Below, one piece after another: positions 17,319 through 25,703 of a DNA stretch of 64,000 bases. The notes beneath the pieces are model-generated. The model saw only the letters and a list, made by a program, of their open reading frames with translations. It was not told the DNA's origin and did no database searches. Source of the DNA: Acidimicrobiaceae bacterium (GTDB lineage Bacteria > Actinomycetota > Acidimicrobiia > Acidimicrobiales > Ilumatobacteraceae); the NCBI GenBank assembly GCA_016722025.1, contig JADKGZ010000006.1:123972-187971 (forward strand), read 5' to 3'. Position numbers and translations under genes: made by a program. The number at the start of each line of letters is the position of its first letter. Within the stretch, counting starts at the first letter, position 1.

Positions 17319-18214
17319 GCCAACTGCTGCGCGAGCCGTTCACGTTGGTCGACGGTGGGCTCTCCACCGTGCTGGAGGAGATGGGCGAACACCCGGCGGG
17401 ACTGCTGTGGACGGCCGCCGCGCTCATCGATCGACCCGAGGTGATCACGGCCGCTCATCGTCGATATGTGGAGGCCGGCGCCGATGTGATCATCACTGCC
17501 AGCTACCAGGCCAGCGAAGCAGGGTTCGTGGCCGCCGGTCTCGACGCACCGGCCGCCCGCCGGCTGCTCGCGCTCACCACCGCGGTCGCCCGGGCCGCCG
17601 AACCCGCGATGGTCGCGTGCTCGGTCGGCCCCTTCGGCGCCTGCCTGGGCGACGGCAGCGAGTACCACGGGCACTACCAGGCCTCGTGGGCGGAGGTGCG
17701 GGCATTCCACCGTGCGCGATTGCAGGTGCTGGTCGACACCGCGCCCGATCTGTTCGCGATCGAGACGATGCCATCGCTCGTCGAAGCGCAGATCGTCGTC
17801 GAAGAGCTGCGTGCGCTCACCGATGCTCCCGCATGGGTGGCGTTCACGTGCGCCGATGCAACGCACACCTGCAGTGGCGACGTGTTCGCCGATGCGGTCG
17901 CGGCGGTGGCGCCGGCACTCACCGCCGTCGGGTTGAACTGCACCGCGCCGGGCCTCGTCGCACAGCTGCTCGGGTCGGTTTCGGTCGATCTGCCGCTCGT
18001 TGCCTACCCGAACCACGGAGCCCAGTGGTCGAGTGAGCACAGGTGCTGGGTCGGCCCCACGGGGGGCGCGGAGATCCCCGGTCTCGTACCGTCGTGGCTG
18101 GCGGCCGGGGCGCGCCTCATCGGTGGTTGCTGCGGCGTCGGCACGGCGGGCGTCGCGGCACTCGCCGAGCTGCGTCGCTCAGGGTCCTTCGGCCCCGAAC
18201 GACGAATGCAATGA
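17315..18214 (+). CDS. Homocysteine S-methyltransferase family protein (MmuM-like)
   Basis: 299 residues, GTG start overlapping hisF. It is a zinc-dependent barrel of the homocysteine methyltransferase family: LVDGGLSTVLE at the start, ASYQAS, zinc cysteine in GLNCTAPG and the paired cysteines in IGGCCGVGT. It most resembles enzymes using S-methylmethionine or a similar donor. Coupling to hisF is unusual, since no step of histidine synthesis needs it. Confidence 0.85.
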   Translation: MSQLLREPFTLVDGGLSTVLEEMGEHPAGLLWTAAALIDRPEVITAAHRRYVEAGADVIITASYQASEAGFVAAGLDAPAARRLLALTTAVARAAEPAMVACSVGPFGACLGDGSEYHGHYQASWAEVRAFHRARLQVLVDTAPDLFAIETMPSLVEAQIVVEELRALTDAPAWVAFTCADATHTCSGDVFADAVAAVAPALTAVGLNCTAPGLVAQLLGSVSVDLPLVAYPNHGAQWSSEHRCWVGPTGGAEIPGLVPSWLAAGARLIGGCCGVGTAGVAALAELRRSGSFGPERRMQ

Positions 18215-18273
18215 TTCGCACGTAGCGACCGTTGAATTCACAGTTCGCTCCCGAAGGTTTCCGGGCCTGCGGG

Positions 18274-18279
18274 TACAGT
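18274..18279 (+). promoter_or_regulatory. -10 element TACAGT for the aldo/keto reductase gene
   Basis: It ends 7 bases before the ATG at 18287. Confidence 0.45.
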
Positions 18280-18286
18280 GCGCCAC

Positions 18287-19261
18287 ATGGCTTCCAAGAT
18301 GCAGTATCGCCGGCTCGGTCGTAGCGGCTTGCAAGTGTCGGTTCTCTCGTTCGGCAGCTGGGTCACGTTCGACAACCAGCTGGGCGATGCAATGGCACTC
18401 GAGTGCATGCAGGCGGCATACGACGCCGGGTGCAACTTCTTCGACAACGCGGAGGCGTATGCCGGTGGCGGCAGCGAGGGCCAGATGGGTCGCGTCATCC
18501 GCGAGCTGGGCTGGAAGCGCGAGTCGTACGTGGTCAGCACCAAGTTCTTCTGGGGGCTCAACGGCAACATGCGCAACATGCGCAACACCCTGAACCGCAA
18601 GTACCTCGCGCAGGCCATCGACGGTTCGCTGCAGCGCATGCAGCTCGACTTCATCGACCTGGTGTACTGCCACCGCGCCGACCCGAACACGCCGCTCGAG
18701 GAGACCGTGTGGGCGATGAGCGACATGATCTCGCAGGGCAAGGCGCTCTACTGGGGCACCAGCGAGTGGACTGCCGACGAGATTCGCGCCGCGTGGGACA
18801 TCGCCGATCGCCACCACCTGCACAAGCCGGTGGTCGAGCAGCCGCAGTACAACCTGCTCTCGCGTACGAAGGTGGAGCACGAGTTCGCTCGCCTGTACGA
18901 CGACATCGGCCTCGGTACCACCATCTGGAGCCCACTGGCGAGCGGTCTGCTCACTGGTAAGTACAAGGACGGCGTACCCGAGGACAGCCGCGGGGCGTTG
19001 CCGGGCTACGAGTGGTTGGCCGAGCGGATGACCGATGCCGAGTCACTGGGCAAGGTCGAGCGGCTGCGCCCCATCGCTGCCGAGCTCGGCTGCTCGATGG
19101 CGCAGCTGGCCATCGCCTGGTGTGCGGCGAACCCGCGAGTGTCCACCGTCATCACCGGCGCCAGCCGCGCGAGCCAGGTGGTGGAGAACTTCGAGGCCAT
19201 CGATGTGCTCGCCAAGCTGACGCCCGAGGTGCTCGAGCGCATCGACCACGCGGTGGCCTGA
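18287..19261 (+). CDS. Aldo/keto reductase (Kv-channel beta-subunit-like)
   Basis: 324 residues. NADPH-dependent (beta/alpha)8 barrel with catalytic Asp/Tyr in FFDNAEAY, Lys in STKFFWG and His in YCHRADP. The long insertion and the sequence QYNLLSRTKVEHEF with WSPLASGLLTGKY resemble the AKR6 group of potassium-channel beta-like reductases. The substrate is probably an aldehyde or ketone not identifiable here. The start at 18287 (MASKMQYRRLGRSGL) is supported by the promoter spacing. Confidence 0.9.
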   Translation: MASKMQYRRLGRSGLQVSVLSFGSWVTFDNQLGDAMALECMQAAYDAGCNFFDNAEAYAGGGSEGQMGRVIRELGWKRESYVVSTKFFWGLNGNMRNMRNTLNRKYLAQAIDGSLQRMQLDFIDLVYCHRADPNTPLEETVWAMSDMISQGKALYWGTSEWTADEIRAAWDIADRHHLHKPVVEQPQYNLLSRTKVEHEFARLYDDIGLGTTIWSPLASGLLTGKYKDGVPEDSRGALPGYEWLAERMTDAESLGKVERLRPIAAELGCSMAQLAIAWCAANPRVSTVITGASRASQVVENFEAIDVLAKLTPEVLERIDHAVA

Positions 19262-19272
19262 TCCGCTGCGGA

Positions 19273-19278
19273 TAGCCT
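19273..19278 (+). promoter_or_regulatory. -10 element TAGCCT for the second methyltransferase gene
   Basis: It ends 8 bases before the ATG at 19287. Confidence 0.5.
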
Positions 19279-19286
19279 TGGGGGCG

Positions 19287-20279
19287 ATGCGTACTTCGCT
19301 CTCCGATCTTCTCGCCACCGGGCGGGTGCTGCTGGCCGACGGTGCCACCGGCACCAACTACATGGTCGCCGGCCTCGGCCCCGGTGAACCGCCCGAGTTC
19401 TGGACGTACGACCGACCCGACGACGTGATGCGCCTGCACCAGCAGTTCGTCGATGCCGGGGCCGACATCATCCTCACCAACACGTTCGGCTGCAACCCGC
19501 ACCGCCTGAAGCTGCACAACGCACAGGCTCGCACGTACGAACTGGCGAAGGGTGCTGCGCAACTGGCGCGGCGGGTGGCCGATGCGGCGCCGCGGCCGGT
19601 GGTCGTGGCCGGCTCGGTCGGCCCCACCGGCGAGCTCTTCGAACCGATGGGGGCACTCAACCACGACGATGCCGTCGCCTCGTTCACCGACGAGATCCGA
19701 GGTCTGCTCGACGGTGGTGCCGATGTCGCGTGGATCGAAACCATGTCGTCGCCGGAGGAAGTGCACGCGGCCGTCACCGCTGCCATCGCGTGTGGCATGC
19801 CCTACGTCGTGACGTGCTCGTTCGATACCGCCGGGCGCACGATGATGGGCCTGATGCCGGGTGCAATGGCCGACACGCTGGCGGCCGAGCCGGTGGCGCC
19901 GCTCGCGATGGGCGCCAACTGTGGCGTGGGTGCGTCCGACATCCTCGTCACGCTGCTCGAGATGGATGGTGCGCCGCATGCTCTGGTCTCCAAGGGCAAC
20001 TGCGGGGTGCCGCACTTCGTCGGTACCGAGATCGTCTACACCGGTACGCCGGAGCTGATGGCGAAGTATGCGACGATGGCCATCGACAGCGGCGCCCGCA
20101 TCGTCGGCGGATGTTGCGGTACCACGCCGGTGCACCTGGCCGCGATGCGAGCCGCGATCGACGCTTACGACGCCGGCTCGCGCCCCACGCTGGAGCAGAT
20201 CGTGGAGCAGATCGGTCCACTCACCAACGCGGTGCCGGCGGAGAACGCCGAGCGACGCACCCGCCGCTCCAGAGGTTGA
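19287..20279 (+). CDS. Homocysteine S-methyltransferase family protein (betaine-homocysteine type)
   Basis: 330 residues with the zinc ligands of the family: Cys in GANCGVG and the pair in VGGCCGTTP. LLADGATGTNY, TNTFGCNPHRLK and GSVGPTGELFEPMG resemble betaine-homocysteine methyltransferase and the N-terminal domain of MetH. It would methylate homocysteine to methionine using a donor that cannot be read from the sequence. It is the second paralogue within 2 kb, separated from the first by the aldo/keto reductase. Confidence 0.85.
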   Translation: MRTSLSDLLATGRVLLADGATGTNYMVAGLGPGEPPEFWTYDRPDDVMRLHQQFVDAGADIILTNTFGCNPHRLKLHNAQARTYELAKGAAQLARRVADAAPRPVVVAGSVGPTGELFEPMGALNHDDAVASFTDEIRGLLDGGADVAWIETMSSPEEVHAAVTAAIACGMPYVVTCSFDTAGRTMMGLMPGAMADTLAAEPVAPLAMGANCGVGASDILVTLLEMDGAPHALVSKGNCGVPHFVGTEIVYTGTPELMAKYATMAIDSGARIVGGCCGTTPVHLAAMRAAIDAYDAGSRPTLEQIVEQIGPLTNAVPAENAERRTRRSRG

Positions 20280-20295
20280 GCCGCCGCACGAGCGG

Positions 20296-20301
20296 TACCC
20301 T
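20296..20301 (+). promoter_or_regulatory. -10 element TACCCT for the GroES-like gene
   Basis: It ends 7 bases before the GTG at 20309. Confidence 0.5.
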
Positions 20302-20308
20302 TGCGGTC

Positions 20309-20635
20309 GTGGCGTTGGACGAACAGAAGCTGCCGATCAAGATGCTCAACGATCGGGTGCTCGTTCGCATCCCCGATCGCGATGGCGAGCGACGCACCAC
20401 GGCCGGCATCCTGTTTCCCGCGACAGCGCAGATCTCGAAGCGCCTGGCCTGGGCCGCGGTCGTGGCACTGGGCCAGAACGTGCGCACCGCCGAGGTGGGC
20501 GACCGTGTGCTGTTCAGCCCGGAGGACCGCTACGAGGTGGAGGTCGGCGGCAACGACTACATCATGTTGCGCGAGCGCGACATCCACGCCGTGGCCGCCA
20601 GTCGCATCGAGGCCAGTACCGGCCTCTACCTGTAG
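20309..20635 (+). CDS. GroES-family co-chaperonin-like protein
   Basis: 108 residues with the cpn10 fold: IKMLNDRVLVRIPDRDGERR, a mobile-loop region TTAGILFPATAQ, then VVALGQNVRT and VGDRVLFSPEDRYEVEVGGNDYIMLRERDIHAV. No groEL follows, and the region before the mobile loop differs from standard GroES, so it may be a second, specialised copy. It would cap a chaperonin ring in the cytoplasm. Confidence 0.8.
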   Translation: MALDEQKLPIKMLNDRVLVRIPDRDGERRTTAGILFPATAQISKRLAWAAVVALGQNVRTAEVGDRVLFSPEDRYEVEVGGNDYIMLRERDIHAVAASRIEASTGLYL

Positions 20636-20683
20636 CGCTCACGTCCGCCCGATTTCGCCCGGTCGCCCGGTGGCTGCAACTCG

Positions 20684-20689
20684 TAGGCT
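20684..20689 (+). promoter_or_regulatory. -10 element TAGGCT for hisI-trpE
   Basis: It ends 7 bases before the ATG of hisI at 20697. Confidence 0.5.
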
Positions 20690-20696
20690 GTCGGCC

Positions 20697-21059
20697 ATGC
20701 CCGACGCCGTGTCGATCCTTGCCAGCCCCGAGCAGATGGCCGCCATCAAGTTCGACGCAGCCGGGTTGGTGCCCGTGATCGCACAGGACGTGCACACCCG
20801 CAGCGTCTTGATGATGGCCTGGATGAACGCCGCCACGCTGGCCGCCACGCTGGCCGAAGGGCGCATGGTCTACTGGAGCCGCAGCCGACAGGAGGTGTGG
20901 CGCAAAGGCGACACCAGCGGCGACCGGCAGTTCGTGCGCGCGGGCTACTACGACTGCGATGGCGACACGCTGCTGTTCCTGGTCGAGCAGGAGGGCCGAG
21001 GAGCGTGCCACACCGGTGAGTACACGTGCTTCTACCGCGCGTTCGGTGAGCAGCCGTGA
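20697..21059 (+). CDS. hisI: Phosphoribosyl-AMP cyclohydrolase
   Basis: 120 residues, HisI without the fused HisE domain. Zinc and magnesium ligands are visible in YDCDGDTLLFLVEQ and GACHTGEYTCFY, and the substrate-binding MMAWMNAATL and WSRSRQEVWRKGDTSG are intact. It opens the purine ring of PR-AMP. It lies 3.4 kb away from hisF and is coupled by GTGA overlap to trpE. Confidence 0.95.
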   Translation: MPDAVSILASPEQMAAIKFDAAGLVPVIAQDVHTRSVLMMAWMNAATLAATLAEGRMVYWSRSRQEVWRKGDTSGDRQFVRAGYYDCDGDTLLFLVEQEGRGACHTGEYTCFYRAFGEQP

Positions 21060-22591
21060 ACGCGCAGCACGACAACCCGGCAACGATGCGACCCAGCCGG
21101 CACGAGTTCCACGCTCTCGCGGCGCAGCACACCGTGGTGCCGGTGTGGGCCGAGGTGCTGGGCGATCTGGAGACGCCGGTGGCGGCCTACTTGAAGCTGG
21201 TGGGCGACGGCGACGGCTTCCTGCTCGAGTCGGTCGAGCATGCCGAGCGCTGGGCGCGGTACAGCTTCGTCGGGCACGACCCGGTGGCCACGTTGGAGCT
21301 GCGCGACGGCCTCATCGAGATCAAGGGGCAGCACCTCAGCGCCGACATCCCGCTCGACCAGGGCATGCTGGCAGCGCTCGATGCCATCATCGCCGCCTAT
21401 CGGGCGCCCATCATCCCAGACCTGCCGCCGCTGCAGGGCGGCGTGATGGGCTACCTCGGCTACGACACCATCCGCGAGGTCGAGCACCTTCCGCACGTGC
21501 CGCACGACGATCGTGGGTTCCCCGATGCAGTGATGAGCATCATCGGCTCGCTCGCCGCGTTCGATCACTGGCGTCAACGGGTGTACCTCATCGAGAGCGT
21601 GCCGGTGCTCGACATGAACACGGAAGCCATCGATCGCGAGTACGACGAAGCCTGCGTGCGCGTGCAGCGCGCCGTCGACAAGCTGTCGCAGCCGCTGTCG
21701 TCGCCCGCGGCCGAGCCGCCGCAGCTCGGCGAGGCTGCGCCAGAGGTGCGCAGCTCGATGGCCGATGGCGTGTACCAGCAGGCTGTCGAGGTGGCGAAGG
21801 AGCACATCCTCGCCGGCGACATCTTCCAGGTCGTGCTCGCTCAGCGATACGACATCGATCTGCAGGCCGACCCGTTCGACTTCTATCGGGTGCTGCGCCA
21901 GGTGAACCCCAGCCCGTACATGTACTTCCTTCGTCACCCCGACATCACCATCGCGGGCAGTTCACCGGAGCCGATGGTCAAGGTGCTCGGGCGCACCGTG
22001 GTCAGCCGCCCGATCGCCGGCACCCGTCGCCGCGGTCGTACCGATGACGACGATCGCCGCATGGCCGGCGAGCTGAAGGAGAACCCGAAGGAAGTGGCCG
22101 AGCACATCATGCTGGTCGACCTGGCGCGCAACGACGTGGGCCGGGTGGCCGAGTTCGGCACCGTGCAGGTGAGCGAGCTGATGAGCCTCGAGCGCTACAG
22201 CCACGTGATGCACCTCACGTCGCAGGTCACCGGCGAGCTGGTGCAGGGAAAGACTCCCATCGACGTGTTGCGCGCCACCCTGCCGGCCGGCACCGTCAGC
22301 GGTGCGCCGAAGGTGAGAGCGATGGAGATCATCGACTCGCTCGAGCCGGTGAAGCGCGGGCCGTATGCGGGCGTGGTCGGCTACGTCGACTTCAGCGGCA
22401 ACCTCGACACGGCAATCGCGATTCGCACGATGTTCGTCGGCGCGCACGGGGCGTCGTTCCAAGCAGGTGCAGGCATCGTGGCCGACTCCGTTCCCGACGA
22501 CGAAGATCTCGAGTGTCGCAACAAAGCGGCGGCCTTGCTCGCCGCTGTGCCGGCCGCCCGGCGGATGACCGCTCAGCGCCGCGCCGGCTGA
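21056..22591 (+). CDS. trpE: Anthranilate synthase component I
   Basis: 511 residues. The N-terminal domain has the LLESVEHAERWARYSFVG tryptophan-binding segment. The C-terminal chorismate-binding domain has PSPYMYFL, SPEPMVKV, RPIAGTRRRGRT, DLARNDVGRV, LPAGTVSGAPKVRAM and QAGAGIVADS. It converts chorismate to anthranilate with TrpG, which is not in this window. The hisI-trpE pairing is common in actinobacteria. Confidence 0.96.
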   Translation: MNAQHDNPATMRPSRHEFHALAAQHTVVPVWAEVLGDLETPVAAYLKLVGDGDGFLLESVEHAERWARYSFVGHDPVATLELRDGLIEIKGQHLSADIPLDQGMLAALDAIIAAYRAPIIPDLPPLQGGVMGYLGYDTIREVEHLPHVPHDDRGFPDAVMSIIGSLAAFDHWRQRVYLIESVPVLDMNTEAIDREYDEACVRVQRAVDKLSQPLSSPAAEPPQLGEAAPEVRSSMADGVYQQAVEVAKEHILAGDIFQVVLAQRYDIDLQADPFDFYRVLRQVNPSPYMYFLRHPDITIAGSSPEPMVKVLGRTVVSRPIAGTRRRGRTDDDDRRMAGELKENPKEVAEHIMLVDLARNDVGRVAEFGTVQVSELMSLERYSHVMHLTSQVTGELVQGKTPIDVLRATLPAGTVSGAPKVRAMEIIDSLEPVKRGPYAGVVGYVDFSGNLDTAIAIRTMFVGAHGASFQAGAGIVADSVPDDEDLECRNKAAALLAAVPAARRMTAQRRAG

Positions 22592-22650
22592 GCCGCGGGC
22601 AGGCTGCAGGCACCCCGAGCAGGCGCACTGGGCCGAGCGCGCCGACCGAC

Positions 22651-23181
22651 TCAGCCGATGAGGCCGCCGATGAGCAGGACGGTGCCCAGCAACCCGACAC
22701 CGACGATGCCCAGCACCGCCAGCGCCGCGAGACCCGGCACGCTGATGATGGCGCGCACGCCGGCGTAGAGCGCCGGCAGCTCCTTGCTGCGCTCGGTGAG
22801 CTCACCGCGCAGTGCGCCGAACGACCTCGACGACGCCGCGACCGTCTGGCCGCTGTCGTAGTCGATCAGCACCTGAGTGGCGGGCGACGAACCGGCGAGG
22901 AAGGTCTTCACGTTGTCGACGAGCTGTGGCGCGTACTTGGCGGTGATGCGCAGCAGCAGCCACGCGATGAGTGCTGCTGCAACCGGCACCAGGCACAGCA
23001 GGCCGCCGATGATGATCCAGGTCGTGCGCCCGCCGCCCTCGAAGACCCACAGGCCGGTGGCGAAGGTGGCGGCCCCGACGACGGCGGCGACCACCGCGAT
23101 GCCGTACGCGAGGGTGGCCAGACGTCGTAGCGTGAACTGCAGGCCGCTGCCGACGCGGAGGGCAACGGCATCGCTTTCCAT
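22651..23181 (-). CDS. Membrane protein with three transmembrane segments
   Basis: 176 residues from ATG 23181. Two close transmembrane helices (about residues 22-50 and 55-80) are followed by a cytoplasmic stretch (AKYAPQLVDNVKTFLAGSSP) and a C-terminal hydrophobic helix (GLAALAVLGIVGVGLLGTVLLIGGLIG region). No family recognised. It is divergent from the folate-binding protein gene, and a bidirectional control region of 45 bases separates them. Confidence 0.65.
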   Translation of the reverse strand: MESDAVALRVGSGLQFTLRRLATLAYGIAVVAAVVGAATFATGLWVFEGGGRTTWIIIGGLLCLVPVAAALIAWLLLRITAKYAPQLVDNVKTFLAGSSPATQVLIDYDSGQTVAASSRSFGALRGELTERSKELPALYAGVRAIISVPGLAALAVLGIVGVGLLGTVLLIGGLIG

Positions 23182-23226
23182 GGCCCCCAGTGTGTCATGC
23201 AGACCGGACGCTGCAACACTGACCAC

Positions 23227-23961
23227 ATGTTCTGGACCGAGTATTCGCGTGACGTGGTGCAGGTGACGGGCCCCGATGCGTTCACGTACCTGCAGTCGCA
23301 GCTGTCGCAAGAGCTCAGGCCGTTGCAGGTTGGCCAGAGCGTGTGGAGCTTCGTGCTGCAGCCCACCGGCAAGGTCGACGTGCTGTTGCGAGTGTGGCGC
23401 ACCGCCGACGACACGTTCGTGCTCGACACCGATGATGGGTTCGGTGACGCGCTGGTGGCCAGGTTGAACCGGTTCAAGATCCGCGTGAAGGCCGAGGTCT
23501 CCGTGCTCGAGTGGCAGTGCCTGGCCGTGCGTGGCGATGGCGCGGCCGGCATCGACGGGCTGGCGTCGTGGGGTGGCGGGGTCGATCTGTTGGGCGCCGC
23601 CGTGGGCCCGCCACAAGGGGTGCCCCACGGCGATGCAGAGCAGTTGCTGGCAGCGCGTGTGGCTGCCGCATGGCCGCAGATGGGCGTGGAGATCGAGCCC
23701 GGCCACACCATTCCGGCCGAGACCGGGGTGGTTGCCGTGGCGGTCAGCTTCACCAAGGGCTGCTACCCGGGTCAGGAACTGGTGGAACGGATGGACAGCC
23801 GCGGCGCCGCCGCACCTCGGCTGCTGCAGGCGGTGACGGTGGCGGCGGGCGCTGTGCCGGGTGACCAGTACCTGGTGGATGGCGAGGCAGTCGGTGTGAT
23901 CACCAGCGTGTGCGGCGAACGCGCATTGGCCTACGTGAAGCGCAGCGCACTGCCCAGTTGA
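23227..23961 (+). CDS. YgfZ/GcvT (CAF17-like) folate-binding protein
   Basis: 244 residues. The family hallmark KGCYPGQELVERM carries the conserved cysteine. The N-terminal YLQSQLSQEL and QPTGKVDVLLRVW fit the aminomethyltransferase-like fold. YgfZ proteins use tetrahydrofolate to help assembly or repair of iron-sulfur clusters in some enzymes. I chose ATG 23227 because family members begin at that point; an upstream ATG at 23197 is possible. Confidence 0.88.
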   Translation: MFWTEYSRDVVQVTGPDAFTYLQSQLSQELRPLQVGQSVWSFVLQPTGKVDVLLRVWRTADDTFVLDTDDGFGDALVARLNRFKIRVKAEVSVLEWQCLAVRGDGAAGIDGLASWGGGVDLLGAAVGPPQGVPHGDAEQLLAARVAAAWPQMGVEIEPGHTIPAETGVVAVAVSFTKGCYPGQELVERMDSRGAAAPRLLQAVTVAAGAVPGDQYLVDGEAVGVITSVCGERALAYVKRSALPS

Positions 23962-23981
23962 CGCGCGCGAGACTGTGCCGC

Positions 23982-24416
23982 GTGGCGTTCACCGCAGGCC
24001 AGCTGGCGAAGAACCTCGAACGAATCCGCACGATCGCGCTGGCGTTGCCGGAGGCGACCGAGGAGCTCACCTGGGAGACCTCCATCAACTTCCGGGTGCG
24101 CAAGAAGATCTTCTGCTTTCCCGGCGATGGTGGCTCGCTCACGGTGAAGGCCGACCGTGACGAGCTACCGGCGTTACTGAGCGATCCGCGTTGCCGCCCG
24201 GCGCCGTACCTGGCGCGTGGCGGGTGGATCCTGCTCGAGTTCGACGGGCCGCAGATCGACTGGGACGAAGTGCGCGAGCTGGTCACCACCTCCTACTGCC
24301 TCATCGCGCCCAAGACGCTGGCCGCCAAGGTGATCGAGAGGCGGCGACGTGCCGACCGCGTGTCGGGTGCCGGCGTCAGGATGAGACGGCGTCAGAGTGA
24401 GACGGCATCAGGATGA
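23982..24416 (+). CDS. MmcQ/YjbR family protein
   Basis: 144 residues from GTG 23982. LALPEATEELTWETSINFRVRKKIF and the later GGWILLEFDG with LIAPKTLAAKV are typical of the MmcQ/YjbR fold, which is CyaY-like and often annotated as DNA-binding, with no firm function. The last residues are encoded within a 16-bp tandem repeat and overlap the M50 gene end by 9 bases. Confidence 0.8.
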   Translation: MAFTAGQLAKNLERIRTIALALPEATEELTWETSINFRVRKKIFCFPGDGGSLTVKADRDELPALLSDPRCRPAPYLARGGWILLEFDGPQIDWDEVRELVTTSYCLIAPKTLAAKVIERRRRADRVSGAGVRMRRRQSETASG

Positions 24417-24424
24417 GACGGCGT
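24377..24424. repeat. Three tandem 16-bp repeats at a convergent gene junction
   Basis: Units at 24377, 24393 and 24409. The outer two are identical (CAGGATGAGACGGCGT) and the middle one differs at three positions (CAGAGTGAGACGGCAT). The array encodes the C-terminus of both convergent genes. Confidence 0.9.
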
Positions 24425-25631
24425 CGGCGAACGACGGGTCGGCGCGCAGCCCCTCGAACTCGGGGGCTGCGTCGATCGCCGCCTGCAGGGTGTGCGCGGG
24501 AGCGGTCGCAGCTGCCGTGCGCAACCAGGCCACAGCGGTGGTGCGGTCGCCGAGCGCGGCGGCAGCACGCGCCACGTGCACCGCCAGCATCGCCGGCCGC
24601 CCGTTGTTGTAGCTGCCGGCGGCGTAGTTGGCCGCCTCGGTGTACTCGCCCAAGCGCAGCAGGATTCCCGAGAGCACGAAGTCGCTGAAAGGGCGACCGT
24701 GGGGGAGCGGGCGCGGCAGCAGTTGGACCAGTGCCTCCAACGACCGCATCGGGGCTGCGTCGGGCGGCCACCAGTTGACCTGCGATGGGTCGGACAGGTC
24801 GGCGAGCAGCAGCTGGCGCGCAACTTCCGGGTGGCCGTGCCGCAGTTGCTGCGACGCACGGAACCACGGTGACGGCACGTACCCCTGCGGAAAGCGCGAG
24901 ACGTCGTCGGTGGCCCACGCCAGCGCCTCGGCGCGGGCGAGCGCCGCCTGGCCGCTGACATGGGTGGCACGTGCTCGATCGGTGGCGATGATGTGGCCCA
25001 CGGACAGCAGCGGGATCGCCATGAAGATGACGAGGCCGCGCAGGCCGGGCTGAGTGGCCATGTAGACCATGCTGCCCACGCTGACGACGACGGTGAACAC
25101 GATCATGATGCGGCGGGAGTGGCGTGGTGCCACCAGATCGATCGCCTGCTCGAGGATGTTGCCGCCGTCGAACGGCAGGATGGGGATGAGGTTGAACAAC
25201 CCGATCACCGGGCCGGCCCACAGCGCGCCGAACTGCGCCGGCGTGAGCCCTTGGATGGGCCACTCGGCGGGGCCGCCGAGCGCCAGGTACAGCGCGGTGC
25301 CGGTGACGATCTGCACTGCGGGGCCGGCGAACGAGATGCCGACACGCTCCCAGCGCGACAGCGCGCGAGTGGGCACGAACGACGCGTAGCCGGCCATGAA
25401 CGCCAAGGTGATCTCTGCCTTGGCGCCGGTGGCGCGGGCGGCGACCGCGTGGCCCAACTCGTGGATGAGCGTGAACACTGCGATGAGTGCGGCGAGGATG
25501 ATCGCCCCGTCGGTGCCGAGGCCCTCGGCCGAGGAGTTGGTGACCGCGATGAGCACCATGAACATCCAGAAGCCGGCCCCGACGTGCACCGGGAAACCGA
25601 ACAGTCGGAACGCGGTCGAGGATGTCGGCAC
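24408..25631 (-). CDS. M50 family site-2-type membrane metalloprotease
   Basis: 407 residues, GTG start fixed by a promoter 6 bases upstream. The first half is membrane-embedded: zinc motif HELGH in helix two, then the third ligand region LIPILPFDGGNILEQA (N/D-P-x-D-G type). The C-terminal half (about residues 220-400) is soluble and helical, with TPR-like repeats that could bind partners. Such proteases cut transmembrane proteins inside the membrane. It diverges from ppdK. Confidence 0.85.
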   Translation of the reverse strand: MPTSSTAFRLFGFPVHVGAGFWMFMVLIAVTNSSAEGLGTDGAIILAALIAVFTLIHELGHAVAARATGAKAEITLAFMAGYASFVPTRALSRWERVGISFAGPAVQIVTGTALYLALGGPAEWPIQGLTPAQFGALWAGPVIGLFNLIPILPFDGGNILEQAIDLVAPRHSRRIMIVFTVVVSVGSMVYMATQPGLRGLVIFMAIPLLSVGHIIATDRARATHVSGQAALARAEALAWATDDVSRFPQGYVPSPWFRASQQLRHGHPEVARQLLLADLSDPSQVNWWPPDAAPMRSLEALVQLLPRPLPHGRPFSDFVLSGILLRLGEYTEAANYAAGSYNNGRPAMLAVHVARAAAALGDRTTAVAWLRTAAATAPAHTLQAAIDAAPEFEGLRADPSFADAVSS

Positions 25632-25637
25632 GTGGCG

Positions 25638-25643
25638 AGCCTA
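25638..25643 (-). promoter_or_regulatory. -10 element TAGGCT for the M50 protease gene
   Basis: On the minus strand it ends 6 bases before the GTG at 25631. Confidence 0.55.
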
Positions 25644-25691
25644 CGGGGTCGAAACCGGCTGTCGTTCGCGAGGTGGCGGGGTGCCGCGACG

Positions 25692-25697
25692 TAGACT
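25692..25697 (+). promoter_or_regulatory. -10 element TAGACT for ppdK
   Basis: It ends 6 bases before the GTG at 25704. The two divergent -10 elements are 48 bases apart, so their -35 regions must interleave. Confidence 0.55.
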
Positions 25698-25703
25698 CCT
25701 CAC

